A stretch of 64,000 nt of DNA. Source: Verrucomicrobiales bacterium. Its GTDB lineage: Bacteria > Verrucomicrobiota > Verrucomicrobiia > Verrucomicrobiales > DEV007. Under the pieces are notes generated by a model. The model was not told where the DNA came from and searched no databases. It saw only the letters and a list, made by a program, of their open reading frames with translations. The stretch's first letter is position 1. Each line of letters begins with the position of its first letter. Where the stretch lies: positions 1-64,000 of the forward strand of contig PBSY01000060.1 of assembly GCA_002726915.1 (NCBI GenBank), read 5' to 3'. The position numbers were made by a program, and so were the translations under genes. Below, piece by piece: positions 8,460-17,903 of this stretch.

Positions 8460-10922
8460 TTAGGGACTCGGAGCCGAGAGAACCATCAGCTTCACCCAAC
8501 GCTCTTCAAACTCTGGAGAGCCCGCCCGAATAACTTCGGAAATACGGCTCACCGGCTCATTTTGACCCGTTGATAGCGCAAAAAATAGAACATTCTCCCA
8601 CGCCTCTTGAGTCGCCGGCGTAAAGGGCGGTAGCAACTCTTCAGCTGCCTCTACAAGCCAGTCAGGAGCAAATTCAGAAACCGCGACCTCATTGGGCCCA
8701 AAACCGAGATCAACCACGAAGACAGAAGGGTCCGCCGAAGTGATTTCTGCCTCCAAGGCAATGCCCTCCCTACGGCGAATTACTCCCTGATAGGAAGATG
8801 CTCTCAGCTGAGCCGAGAGCATCCGTAAAAATCCCTCGGCCCGACCAAAGCCCAGCACGAGCTCATTCCTTATCTCCTGGGCCGACCACGACTTCAGGGG
8901 TTCGGCCTGAAGTTTATCAATTGCTTCCGAAAATTGATAATTCGCGCCATAGGATTCTAAGGAGGACAGAAGCTGTCTCAGCCGCTCTCTTTCCAGCAAC
9001 TCTTCATCAGACATTTTTTGCTCAGCGAACGGATCGACCGCGCCCGCCTTTGGAACAACCTCAGGAATCCCGGGGTCAGGTTGTTCCATCACTACGGCCG
9101 CTGGAGGATCGTCTACGGCTTCTCTCTCGTCCACGATCAGCGCATCAATTTCATCGATCCTCATGAGACGAGACGTTATCAATCGCCGAAGTGACCCACG
9201 CGTCTCGATTTCATCGAGAGCGGCAGTCAAGGATTTGCGATCGGACTTCAACGAATCCGCCCCGTTCTTCCGTGCTGGGTTAGGGAGCTCCTCGAGGCGC
9301 TTATGGTCCCGCCGAAATACTTCTACACTGGACTTTAGTTCATCAATCCAAACAAAGCCTTCGGGGGGCTGGCTCACGGCAAACTTTTCCAACAGTGCGA
9401 TGCCGGACTCAAAGTCTCCCATCTGCCAGTTCTTTACCCCGGCAGCAAGAAGACCCACAGAATCAATGGCGTCGGCTTCAAAAAGGATTGTGCTTTTCAT
9501 GAGAGGAAGATCTGAAGCGAGCAGATCAGATGCCCTCTGTAAAAAAGCGACAACGTCCCCGACTCCCTCTTCCTTGGCGGGATCGATTGAGGAAATATCC
9601 GCGAAATACGCCCTTGAATCAGCTTCTTCACCCAGAAGCAGCTGAAGCGTTCCCGCAAAAAAATGACTCCACATCTGGGTGGACGGTGATAGCGACGATG
9701 CGCTAGTCAGTTCGCTGAAGATATTGAAAGCCTTCCTGAACTCACCTTTCACAAGTAGCTCTCTTCCCCTGAGGAACTGAGCCGCATTCGATTCGGCTCC
9801 AGCACTTATGATCCCGCCCTCATCAGCCCCAACAGTGAAGTCATCAGCTTTCGAGGATGACTTGTTCTCTTTAAGGCTAAACCAAAGGACCGCAGCAACA
9901 GCCAAGAGCCCTGAAAAAGCCCCTGCCACCAACCAGGGATTTCTCTGATTTGTTCTCGAAGATCTCGATTTGTTACGATCGACGCCAAACGCTCTCTTCT
10001 CGATATCAATGATCTCAGCTAGCAACAAATCATACGATTGTGGGCGAGCCTCTGGCCTGTAAGCCATCATGCGCTCAATTAGTTTTACGGTTGCTTTTGA
10101 AGAGGCGGGGGCTTCGGCCTTGAGATTCAGATCAGCAGTCTTTATTTGCTTCAGTTCCTCCATCGAGGGCGTGTTAGCTTCAAATGGTGGCTTGCCGGTC
10201 AGCGCGTGATGCAAAGTCGCCCCAAGGCTGTAAATATCTCCAAGGTAAGTGTCAATCTCACCATCCAGCTTCTCTGGAGGAACATAGTGGGGTGTCGCCC
10301 AGAGATCCTCGGATTCATCATCACCACCCTGCTGAACAGCAAGACCAAAATCCACTAACTTCGAAGTGCCCTCTTCAGTTACCAGCATGTTCCCAGGCTT
10401 GATGTCACGGTGGATTAGACCTTCGTGATGCGCTGCTTTCAATCCAGCCACTACATCGTGGGCGACATGCAGGACATCTTTTTCGGAAAGAGCTCCTGAT
10501 GTAGTGATCATCTGCTCTAGGCTAGTTGCTTCGACCAGCTCCATCGCGATAAAGAAATAGCCGTCTTCGTTACCGACTGTATAAACCTTCACGACATTGG
10601 GGTGGAGAATAGATGCAGTGAGTTTCGCCTCGCGTTCAAACATCGCAGTCAATGCGCTATCACGGCTTAATGACTGGTGAAGCACCTTCAGGGCAACCTC
10701 CCGCCCTAAGTGCACGTCAATAGCCTTAAAAACCTGACTCATCCCCCCCTCTCCCAGCAACTGGGTAATCTGGTATTGACCCATCCGAGTACATACTCGG
10801 ATCGAAGCCCCGCAATGAGGACACTCGATTTTCATGTATGGGGGCAGCCCCGATACATCAAGCGAGTGCTGACAATCGGGGCACTGGCTGATCGAGGGCA
10901 CCTTTTCAGGTGAATTTTGCAT
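8460..10922 (-). CDS. Membrane Ser/Thr protein kinase with N-terminal zinc ribbon
   Basis: The 820-residue Hanks-type kinase begins with a CxxC...CxxC zinc ribbon (Cys 14, 17, 34, 37). It continues with a glycine loop GEGGMSQV (57-64), catalytic Lys79, HRD at 171-173 and DFG at 191-193, so all catalytic residues are present. A single transmembrane helix follows at about 330-350 (WLVAGAFSGLLAVAAVLWF). The rest, about 470 residues, is helical and TPR-like (FLRGRELLVKGEFRKAFNIF, VKNWQMGDFESGIALLEKF), with a central linker rich in acidic residues and Pro. It probably phosphorylates cytoplasmic targets in response to a periplasmic or protein-binding signal. It lies 84 bp upstream of the ClpX-like gene on the same strand. 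Confidence 0.88.
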   Translation of the reverse strand: MQNSPEKVPSISQCPDCQHSLDVSGLPPYMKIECPHCGASIRVCTRMGQYQITQLLGEGGMSQVFKAIDVHLGREVALKVLHQSLSRDSALTAMFEREAKLTASILHPNVVKVYTVGNEDGYFFIAMELVEATSLEQMITTSGALSEKDVLHVAHDVVAGLKAAHHEGLIHRDIKPGNMLVTEEGTSKLVDFGLAVQQGGDDESEDLWATPHYVPPEKLDGEIDTYLGDIYSLGATLHHALTGKPPFEANTPSMEELKQIKTADLNLKAEAPASSKATVKLIERMMAYRPEARPQSYDLLLAEIIDIEKRAFGVDRNKSRSSRTNQRNPWLVAGAFSGLLAVAAVLWFSLKENKSSSKADDFTVGADEGGIISAGAESNAAQFLRGRELLVKGEFRKAFNIFSELTSASSLSPSTQMWSHFFAGTLQLLLGEEADSRAYFADISSIDPAKEEGVGDVVAFLQRASDLLASDLPLMKSTILFEADAIDSVGLLAAGVKNWQMGDFESGIALLEKFAVSQPPEGFVWIDELKSSVEVFRRDHKRLEELPNPARKNGADSLKSDRKSLTAALDEIETRGSLRRLITSRLMRIDEIDALIVDEREAVDDPPAAVVMEQPDPGIPEVVPKAGAVDPFAEQKMSDEELLERERLRQLLSSLESYGANYQFSEAIDKLQAEPLKSWSAQEIRNELVLGFGRAEGFLRMLSAQLRASSYQGVIRRREGIALEAEITSADPSVFVVDLGFGPNEVAVSEFAPDWLVEAAEELLPPFTPATQEAWENVLFFALSTGQNEPVSRISEVIRAGSPEFEERWVKLMVLSAPSP

Positions 10923-11094
10923 AGAACGGGATAGACACCCATTGTCTAGGAGCGCCTTACGTCCTAAGCTTATCCCCCGCGGTTTACAGGTCCAGTCAAT
11001 TCACAGCTCAATATTTTAATTCCTTTGATAATCACGATAAATCTTTCAACGGGTTGCCTCCAGCCGATCTCCGCGCTAAGTTTGCGCAGTGCTT

Positions 11095-11934
11095 ATGGGA
11101 GAAAAATCTGGAACCGTCTCAGTCGGGGACTATCAGCTCGGTGGTGAACGCCCTCTCTTTATTTTGGGGCCCTGCGTTATTGAATCAGAGGCCTTCATCC
11201 GAAAGATAGCTTTACGAATTAAAGCAATCGCTGATGATGCGGGAGTCGACGTTGTCTTTAAAGCTAGCTACGACAAGGCTAACCGCAGTTCTATCTCTTC
11301 TTTCCGCGGGATTGGCTGCGAAGAAGGTTGTCGCCTTCTCTCCAGCGTTGGCAAAGAACTAGGCGTTCCCGTCACGACCGATATTCATACCGTTGGCGAA
11401 GCAGCAATCGCAGGCGAGTATATCGACATTCTTCAAATCCCAGCCTTTCTTTGCAGACAGACTGATCTGATCGAAGCCTCTGCGCGGACCGGGAGAGTTG
11501 TGAATGTGAAAAAAGGCCAATTTCTCGCCCCGTGGGACGTTAAAAATATAGCAGACAAGCTGGATGCGTTTGGTTCCGAGAATTACTTTTTCACTGAACG
11601 GGGAACCAGCTTTGGTTATAACACCCTCGTAGCTGATATGAGATCCATTCCCTGGATGCAGGAAGACGGCCTCCGTGTCGTTTTCGACGCCACCCACTCA
11701 GTGCAAAGACCCGGTGGCGAGGGAGCTTCAAGCGGAGGCGACGGCTACTTGGCTCCCGTTCTTGCGCGTTCCGCAGTCGCCGCTGGATGCGATGGTGTAT
11801 TCTTAGAAACTCACCCAAATCCGGAGGAGGCCCTGAGCGACGGGCCGAACCAAGTTCCCCTTGAGCAACTTGGCGAGGTACTCGCTCAACTAAAAGCACT
11901 TTATAGTCTAGTCAGACGCACTCCTGATACATGA
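11095..11934 (+). CDS. kdsA: 3-deoxy-8-phosphooctulonate synthase KdsA
   Basis: The 279-residue product has the KDO8P synthase hallmarks: LGPCVIES, FKASYDKANRSS, TDIHTVGEA, and the C-terminal ETHPNPEEALSDGPNQVPL. It condenses PEP with arabinose-5-phosphate to make Kdo-8-phosphate for the LPS inner core, in the cytoplasm. An in-frame GTG at 11089 is two codons upstream; the ATG is preferred. The stop overlaps the next ATG (ATGA at 11931-11934), so translation is probably coupled to the LptC-like gene. The gene heads an LPS biosynthesis and export operon. Confidence 0.95.
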   Translation: MGEKSGTVSVGDYQLGGERPLFILGPCVIESEAFIRKIALRIKAIADDAGVDVVFKASYDKANRSSISSFRGIGCEEGCRLLSSVGKELGVPVTTDIHTVGEAAIAGEYIDILQIPAFLCRQTDLIEASARTGRVVNVKKGQFLAPWDVKNIADKLDAFGSENYFFTERGTSFGYNTLVADMRSIPWMQEDGLRVVFDATHSVQRPGGEGASSGGDGYLAPVLARSAVAAGCDGVFLETHPNPEEALSDGPNQVPLEQLGEVLAQLKALYSLVRRTPDT

Positions 11935-12461
11935 GGCATTTTTTTTGGAATATTGGAGGAATAATAGGCATATCCTGTATTTGCCTAATGCCTCACGACG
12001 TTGTATCGAAGGATGATCCTGCTCCTGAAGGCGCCAGCCTGGCTGTAGAAGCAGCATTCCCGCCAGAGATAACAGCAATGTTTCCAGTCGGACGTATTTT
12101 CAAGGGCGTCGCTATTCCCTCCTACACAGGAGAAAATCTCAAATCGCTGATGCGAGCTTCATCGGTGACCCGTGTCGATGAACGCTATCTCGATCTCACT
12201 GATCTAATTGTGCTTGTGTACGACAGCAGTGAGAAGGCAGAAACCACTATCTCAATGGAACAAGCTGCTTACGACATGCAAACCGGTGAACTACACAGCA
12301 AGACCCCATCAAGAATTGAACAATCCAAATTTGTAATGACAGGCGACAAAATGATTTTTCACCAGCAATCTCAAGTCAGCAAACTTAAGGGCAATGTCAG
12401 GGTAATTATTCCTGATGCAAATAAATTAGGCCCAAGCATGGGGATACCATCTTCAAAGTGA
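11931..12461 (+). CDS. LptC-like LPS transport protein
   Basis: The 176-residue protein starts with an N-terminal hydrophobic helix (IGGIIGISCICLM) that would anchor it in the inner membrane, followed by a beta-rich region. The MEQAAYDMQTGELHSKTPSRIEQSKFVMTG-type segment (not quoted in full) matches the pattern of LptC/OstA beta-jellyroll strands, in which alternate layers describe transforms such as 'more than one base state'. It sits between kdsA and an LptA-like gene, as lptC does in Gram-negative operons, and overlaps kdsA by 4 nt. The family bridges the LptB2FG extractor and periplasmic LptA. Similarity is weak, so position contributes much of the call. Confidence 0.65.
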   Translation: MRHFFWNIGGIIGISCICLMPHDVVSKDDPAPEGASLAVEAAFPPEITAMFPVGRIFKGVAIPSYTGENLKSLMRASSVTRVDERYLDLTDLIVLVYDSSEKAETTISMEQAAYDMQTGELHSKTPSRIEQSKFVMTGDKMIFHQQSQVSKLKGNVRVIIPDANKLGPSMGIPSSK

Positions 12462-12497
12462 CCATCACGGAATCTTATAGCCAAACTGATTTAATTC

Positions 12498-13691
12498 ATG
12501 AAATTCTACCATCTCTGCCCGACCCTATCACTGCTCGCTATTTTGGCGTTTCCGCTTCAGGCGCAAGATTCCTCAACCGAAAAACTGATAGAAGAGGGTG
12601 CAAACCTGCTCAATGACCCTCGCCTGAAGGATATGTTACAACAGGCGCAGGAAGCCCCTGAAACGGCAGCTGCCGCAGTGATCGAAAACATTAAAGCCAA
12701 CTCCGACAAGGCAGACGATGTTGTCCGCGGAGCGACGCGGGTTTTTCAGGAGAATCAGAAGGAGATTGAACAAGCAGCGCAGGCCCTAAAGAAAAATCAA
12801 TCGAAGATCCAAGCGACGGCCAACTCCGCCATTGAGGAGTTCAATCGCAGTTCACCCGCCGCCGCAACACTTGAAGGAGAGTCACCCATTGCCGCAACCG
12901 GAGCTGACGTTCCCGCTACTCGCTCAGTTGATAGCGTCGGTGGTCTTCCCCCTTTCAGACCTGCAAACGCAGAAGTTCCTCCGATTCCTAAGCCGGCAGC
13001 TACCCTGTCCAACAAACCCATCATGCAAAACACTGAAGTCACCCCGATCGCCACGGCCCCAAATACAGTGTCAGACATTCCTGAATCCCGTTACTTGAAT
13101 CCCGGTGACATCCCCGAACCTGCTCCACTGGTCCCAATTTATCAGGTCGATGCGCAGGGTGGCTTCCAATCGAACCCCAAGAATGAAGTCAATATTTTTT
13201 CGAGCGAATCAGAGATGAATAATATCACTAAGGTCATTACGTTCACCCAAAACGTCGTGATCGAGCACCCTGAATTTACCCTCGAATGCGACAAGCTTCT
13301 GCTGACACTGGCGGAAGGGGTGGGTGAGGAGGGCGACAGCACAAAGTTCAAACGCGCGGTCGCGACCGGAGGTACTGTCAGGATTCGCAGAATTAGCCCC
13401 GAAGGAAAAACCCAAGTCGCGATAGCACGAATGGCCGAGTACAATGGAGTAACCAAAGATTTTACACTTTCAGGAGGGCCTCCCTACATCCAAGATGGTG
13501 AGAAACATGTCCGTTGTGATGCTCCGGATGCTCAAATTGTTATGACTGGGGACGGCAAGTATAAAATCACCGGATCCGACGCAGGAGCTCCCTCTCGTCA
13601 CAAAATCACTTTTCCTGTCGAAGATGAAGGTGGCACCAAGACAATTGGAATTGGCACCGGTGTCGGCGGCAGCCTCGATCGTCTCCGGTAA
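12498..13691 (+). CDS. LptA/OstA-like periplasmic LPS transport protein with long N-terminal region
   Basis: The 397-residue protein carries a signal peptide (MKFYHLCPTLSLLAILAFPLQAQ). A helical Ala/Glu-rich region follows (about 30-120), then a Pro-rich linker (about 120-215), then an OstA-type beta domain from about 225. Recognisable strands are VITFTQNVVIEHPEFTLECD, AVATGGTVRIRR and AEYNGVTKDFTLSG, matching the 'write-up, remove, record' order of LptA repeats. Typical LptA is about 180 residues, so the N-terminal half is an addition. It is 36 bp downstream of the LptC-like gene and 30 bp upstream of lptB, consistent with a periplasmic bridge role. Confidence 0.78.
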   Translation: MKFYHLCPTLSLLAILAFPLQAQDSSTEKLIEEGANLLNDPRLKDMLQQAQEAPETAAAAVIENIKANSDKADDVVRGATRVFQENQKEIEQAAQALKKNQSKIQATANSAIEEFNRSSPAAATLEGESPIAATGADVPATRSVDSVGGLPPFRPANAEVPPIPKPAATLSNKPIMQNTEVTPIATAPNTVSDIPESRYLNPGDIPEPAPLVPIYQVDAQGGFQSNPKNEVNIFSSESEMNNITKVITFTQNVVIEHPEFTLECDKLLLTLAEGVGEEGDSTKFKRAVATGGTVRIRRISPEGKTQVAIARMAEYNGVTKDFTLSGGPPYIQDGEKHVRCDAPDAQIVMTGDGKYKITGSDAGAPSRHKITFPVEDEGGTKTIGIGTGVGGSLDRLR

Positions 13692-13721
13692 TCACGTCTT
13701 TCGTTTGTTACCCCTAACTAC

Positions 13722-15002
13722 ATGAGTTACTCCGACGAGCCCGATGAGGTTTTAAATCTTCGGAAAGAGGAGAAGCGTGGCTACTCCGACCCACTTCCTG
13801 TGAACGAGTCTAACGCTGAACAGTCTTCAGAGAAAGAGGCCCCTAACCCACGTGAAACTTCTTCACCTACGAGTTCAGAAAATTACCAGATCCCAGCGAA
13901 GAAAACGGCTTCCCCAGACCCCGGATCATCTGGAGATGACCTGTCGCGAACCCATGTGGACGAATCATTCGTGGAGCAGCAAGCTCCTGATTTCTCTGAT
14001 GAAATTCCGGCTGATGTATCACGGGAATCTAAAGTTGCGCCGGTTGATCCAAAAATAAGAAAGGTCTCTCAACCTGAAAAACAGCCGTCGCCAGAGACGG
14101 GAAATAAAAAAACCACGGTAGATAAAGTAGCGACGCTGGAGGACTCCCCCCCATCAAAGGCCGGGGAGACTCAGCCCGACGCTGGAAAAGACCGCGACAG
14201 CCGAACCATCGCCTCTAATCAAAACGAGAATAACCCAATTCTCAAACCTGAGAAGCCATCCAGTTCCGGCAACGATAGGAGCTTTCTTCTGAGGACAGAC
14301 AGCCTCGTTAAAATTTACGATGGCCGCACAGTGGTTGACGGGGTTGAAATTACAGTGCGGCCTGGAGAAATTGTTGGCCTCTTAGGCCCTAACGGTGCAG
14401 GAAAGACCACTAGTTTCTATATGATCGTTGGCTTAGTGCCGCCAAACGGTGGTTCAGTAATTTTTGGTAACGAAGACGTGACCAAACTACCCATGTATCA
14501 ACGTGCCCGACTGGGCATGGGCTACCTTCCACAGGAAGAGTCGATTTTTCGAAAACTAACCGTTGAAGAAAATATCATGGCTGTGATGGAGACACTCGAC
14601 CTCTCCAAAAAAGAGCGCATCGAACGCTGCGACGAACTGCTGGAACGCTTTAGCATTACCCACATTCGCAACAATATCGCGCTGACTTGCTCGGGAGGTG
14701 AAAAACGCCGTCTCACGATTGCTCGTTCTCTCGTTACAAAGCCCAGTCTATTGATGCTCGACGAGCCATTCTCCGGCGTCGATCCGATAGCAGTAAACGA
14801 GATCCAAACCATTGTCGAAGAGCTGAGGGAATCTGGACTGGCAATTCTCATAACCGACCATAACGCCCGCCAAACCCTTGAGTTGGTCGATCGAGCCTAC
14901 TTAATTTATGAGGGTAAAGTGCTGCGCGAAGGGAGCCGTGACTTTCTAATTAACGACCCCGTAAGTCGCGAACTCTACTTGGGAGAACGCTTCACAATGT
15001 AG
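13722..15002 (+). CDS. lptB: LPS export ABC ATPase LptB with a disordered N-terminal extension
   Basis: Residues 188-426 form a complete ABC ATPase: Walker A GPNGAGKT (222-229), Q-loop YLPQEESIF, signature CSGGEKRR (323-330), Walker B LLMLDE (343-348) and switch His380 in ILITDHN. The sequence type (SLVKIYDGRTVVDGV, YLGERF near the end) is LptB. It energises extraction of LPS from the inner membrane with LptFG. Residues 1-187 are low-complexity, rich in Ser, Pro, Glu and Lys, with no domain recognised; no internal ATG offers a start just before the ABC domain, so the extension seems real. Ordinary LptB is about 240 residues. Confidence 0.9.
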   Translation: MSYSDEPDEVLNLRKEEKRGYSDPLPVNESNAEQSSEKEAPNPRETSSPTSSENYQIPAKKTASPDPGSSGDDLSRTHVDESFVEQQAPDFSDEIPADVSRESKVAPVDPKIRKVSQPEKQPSPETGNKKTTVDKVATLEDSPPSKAGETQPDAGKDRDSRTIASNQNENNPILKPEKPSSSGNDRSFLLRTDSLVKIYDGRTVVDGVEITVRPGEIVGLLGPNGAGKTTSFYMIVGLVPPNGGSVIFGNEDVTKLPMYQRARLGMGYLPQEESIFRKLTVEENIMAVMETLDLSKKERIERCDELLERFSITHIRNNIALTCSGGEKRRLTIARSLVTKPSLLMLDEPFSGVDPIAVNEIQTIVEELRESGLAILITDHNARQTLELVDRAYLIYEGKVLREGSRDFLINDPVSRELYLGERFTM

Positions 15003-15129
15003 TGATTATTTTTCAACATCCTAATCTTTAACTCGCAGGATCTACTGAGGAGAGATCTCGCCTATTTAAAGAATTAGGGCGAATTTCGCAGCCTGGATAT
15101 CTAAGCTAAAACAAAAAAACGAGCACATC

Positions 15130-15714
15130 ATGCAAGTCAAAAATGTTAACCTTCCAATCACTGTAACTGGCCGCCACGTATCCGTCACCGAGCCGATGCG
15201 AGAGTATGCTGAGAAGAAAGTAGCGAGTTTGCATCTCGATTATCCGAAGATCATTGAGGCAAAGGTGTTACTCAATGTGGAACAGGAAAGGCATATCGCC
15301 GAGATCATTCTATTCTGTGCTAACCACATTGTGATTGAGGCGCACTCCACGACACCTGACATGTATGCGTCAATTGATGAGACGATTTCAAAAATTGCCC
15401 GCCGCATGCGTAAACATAAAACGAGGATGCTGAAATCCCACCGCCCTCGAAATCGGACCAAAGAAATACGCCAAATCCCTGAGGCTATCTTCCCACCCGA
15501 AATCCCGGAAGAACCTGAGGAGGAACACGAGCCGGTTATCGTCCACAAAGAGAACTATAAGATCAAGCACCTCTTCTCTGATGAAGCCATAATGGATATG
15601 GAAATGAACGAGAAGCCGTTCATTTTGTTCCACGATGCAAAGACAGATAAGCTTTCAATCATCTACCGTCGTGAAGACGGCGATTATGGGATGGTGGCTC
15701 CTGTCGAGGAGTAA
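15130..15714 (+). CDS. hpf: Ribosome hibernation promoting factor, long form
   Basis: The 194-residue protein has the RaiA/HPF fold at residues 1-105 (ITVTGRHVSVTEPMREYAEK, IDETISKIARRMRKHKTR) and the C-terminal dimerisation domain of long HPF (KHLFSDEAIMDMEMNEKPF, IIYRREDGDYGMV). Long HPF joins 70S ribosomes into inactive 100S dimers in stationary phase. It follows lptB, as the hpf/yhbH gene does in many Gram-negatives, but rpoN, which usually lies between them, is absent here. The 127-bp gap upstream could hold its own promoter. Confidence 0.93.
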   Translation: MQVKNVNLPITVTGRHVSVTEPMREYAEKKVASLHLDYPKIIEAKVLLNVEQERHIAEIILFCANHIVIEAHSTTPDMYASIDETISKIARRMRKHKTRMLKSHRPRNRTKEIRQIPEAIFPPEIPEEPEEEHEPVIVHKENYKIKHLFSDEAIMDMEMNEKPFILFHDAKTDKLSIIYRREDGDYGMVAPVEE

Positions 15715-15805
15715 TTCAAAAGCTGATAAGGCTCATTTCAAAAGCGTTAATCCTCACACGGGTCGTCGTTCCCTTTTCCTCAAACCGAATTGCCCCAAAG
15801 CTACT

Positions 15806-16690
15806 ATGCCCACCCGGTCGCCCCGCCCCGTTACTGAAGGATCCCGCCTCGCTATCGTTGCTCCGGCCGGACCTTTTAATCACGAGGCATTTAAAAAGGG
15901 CGTTTCGTGGCTGCGCGAACGCTATGAAATCACTCATTCCCCGGAAATTTTCTCTGCGGAAGGCTACTTTGCGGGTAGCGATCAGCTCCGCCTTAGTGAA
16001 CTAAACGCTGCTATCGCTGATCCTGAGGTGGATGCTATTCTGTGCGCTCGAGGAGGCTACGGAACGACGCGCCTTCTTCCGGGAATTAACCTTTCCCAAG
16101 TCGCTCAATCGAACAAGATGATTGTCGGCTTTTCGGATATCACCGCGCTGCACTCTCTATGGGCCTCGCAGAAAATTCGCTCGATCCATGCTCCCATGGT
16201 AGCAGCCCTGAGTAATGCCAGCGACGCAATCCGCAAACTGTGGATCAATGCGCTTGAAGAGCCCGAGGCTGTTTTACAATGGAATTTAGAATCGATAAAC
16301 AACTTCTCGGGAGAGGCCGAGGGAACGCTGGCCGGCGGCAATCTCGCAGTCCTAACGGCACTGAATGGAACTCCTTATGCTCCCAAATTAAAGGATTCAA
16401 TTCTTTTTGTCGAAGATATCGGAGAGCGCCCCTATCGAATCGACCGAATGTTGACGACCCTAAAGCAGGCCGGGTGGTTCGATCAATTACAGGGCCTCGT
16501 GCTGGGTGCGTTCACCGAAGGTGAACCCGGTCAGGATAAAGTCACTACGGACGATGTATTTGAAAGCCACTTCCACGACGCAGATTTTCCCGTGCTAAAA
16601 GGACTGCCCGCTGGGCATATTTCACATAATGAACCGCTACCCCTTGGTTCGAAAGTGAAAATCACAGGTGACCACCTTCAACTAAATTGA
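15806..16690 (+). CDS. LD-carboxypeptidase (peptidase S66, murein tetrapeptide carboxypeptidase)
   Basis: From the ATG at 15806 the 294-residue product has the S66 triad: Ser110 in GFSD, Glu203 in FVEDIGE and His271 in GHISHN. VAPAGPF near the N-terminus and ARGGYGTTRLLP are family signatures. It removes the terminal D-Ala from murein tetrapeptides during wall recycling in the cytoplasm. The open frame extends back to 15635, overlapping hpf, but those residues are not family-like, and ATG 15806 starts the conserved part. It lies 91 bp after hpf on the same strand. Confidence 0.9.
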   Translation: MPTRSPRPVTEGSRLAIVAPAGPFNHEAFKKGVSWLRERYEITHSPEIFSAEGYFAGSDQLRLSELNAAIADPEVDAILCARGGYGTTRLLPGINLSQVAQSNKMIVGFSDITALHSLWASQKIRSIHAPMVAALSNASDAIRKLWINALEEPEAVLQWNLESINNFSGEAEGTLAGGNLAVLTALNGTPYAPKLKDSILFVEDIGERPYRIDRMLTTLKQAGWFDQLQGLVLGAFTEGEPGQDKVTTDDVFESHFHDADFPVLKGLPAGHISHNEPLPLGSKVKITGDHLQLN

Positions 16691-16883
16691 CGAGAGCGAC
16701 TTAATTATCCGATCAGTCAACTTCGGCGGCGGCGCTGCCATTAAGATTTTATTTGACCGCTTCAGAAAGAAACGATGGCAACTAAGTCACTGTAGTCTCG
16801 CACTAACAAAGGTGGTTATCTTAACTTTTGAAGCATCACGAGTCACGTGTAGACCTTCAAGATGACTACCGCTTTTCGTCATG

Positions 16884-17903
16884 CTAAATCGTGACAACAA
16901 GCTTTCCAAAGTGACCGGCATCCCTCATTGTCGCGTAGGCCGTCAATGAATCCTGAAAGACAAACTCTTCGTCGATCACCGGACGAATCTTATGTTGCAC
17001 CAGGAAGGAATTCATTCGCTCAAACATAGCCCGGCTACCCACGTAGATACCACTGAGATCGGCATTATGGGTCACCAAAGGAAACAGGCCAAGATGAGGA
17101 GATTCAAAACCCGTCAAGACCCCAATAAGAGAAATAGCCCCTCCCACAGCGACTGCGTCAATTGAGCGCTCAATCGTCCCGGGACCACCTACTTCGATAA
17201 CCCGGTCGACTCCACGCCCATCGGTTAGTTCCTTCACCTGCTTCTCCCAAGCAACGTGCTTGAGATAATTTATCCCCGCATCAGCGCCCAACCCTTCGGC
17301 ACGGACCAATTTTTCATCAGAACTACTCGTGATGAGAACTTTCGCCCCGGCCGCCTTCGCAATCTGCAACGCAAAGATCGAAACCCCGCCAGTACCCAGA
17401 CAAAGCACCGTGTCTCCAGGCTCAACCGGACGGCTTCTTTCCATGAGCGCGTGCCAAGCTGTTAGCGCGGCGCACGGGAGGGTAGCCGCCTCTACGGTCG
17501 TCAAATATTCCGGCACTTTTACGACACTGTGTGCCGGCGCCAACACTGACTCGGCGAGCACCCCATCGCAGGAACCTCCGCGAGCAGCCGTGTGATATCG
17601 CATCTCAAAAGGCCCATCTTCCCAGTCACGAAAAAATGTAAGAGCAACACGATCTCCCACCTTCAACCGTTCCACGCCTTCCCCTAGTGCCGAGATAATT
17701 CCCGCTCCGTCTGAGAGAGGGACCACGTCCCTCTCACCACCCGAAGCTGAAAGACCCGACTTCATCAACAAGTCACGATAATTTAAAGAACAAGCTTCCA
17801 TCCTGACTTCTACCTCACCAGCCGCGGGGGGTGGAAGAGTGCATTTGTCCGATACTATCTCACCACATCCATCACCATCCTGTTTCAAGACAAAACGCTT
17901 CAT
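16884..17903 (-). CDS. Zinc-independent quinone oxidoreductase-like MDR family protein
   Basis: The 339-residue protein belongs to the medium-chain dehydrogenase/reductase family: SLNYRDLLMKSG at the N-terminus, a Rossmann motif GTGGVSIFALQIAKAAGAKV (about 169-188), and GRGVDRVIEVGG. The SLNYRD region lacks the catalytic-zinc Cys of alcohol dehydrogenases, pointing to an NADPH-dependent quinone or enone reductase. Its ATG overlaps the stop of polX (ATGA at 17900-17903), so the two are co-transcribed. No metabolic link to PolX is evident. Confidence 0.85.
   Translation of the reverse strand: MKRFVLKQDGDGCGEIVSDKCTLPPPAAGEVEVRMEACSLNYRDLLMKSGLSASGGERDVVPLSDGAGIISALGEGVERLKVGDRVALTFFRDWEDGPFEMRYHTAARGGSCDGVLAESVLAPAHSVVKVPEYLTTVEAATLPCAALTAWHALMERSRPVEPGDTVLCLGTGGVSIFALQIAKAAGAKVLITSSSDEKLVRAEGLGADAGINYLKHVAWEKQVKELTDGRGVDRVIEVGGPGTIERSIDAVAVGGAISLIGVLTGFESPHLGLFPLVTHNADLSGIYVGSRAMFERMNSFLVQHKIRPVIDEEFVFQDSLTAYATMRDAGHFGKLVVTI

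Noticed and set aside
15635-15805. Longer LD-carboxypeptidase frame overlapping hpf
   Set aside because: The first 57 residues lie out of frame in hpf and are unlike S66 enzymes.
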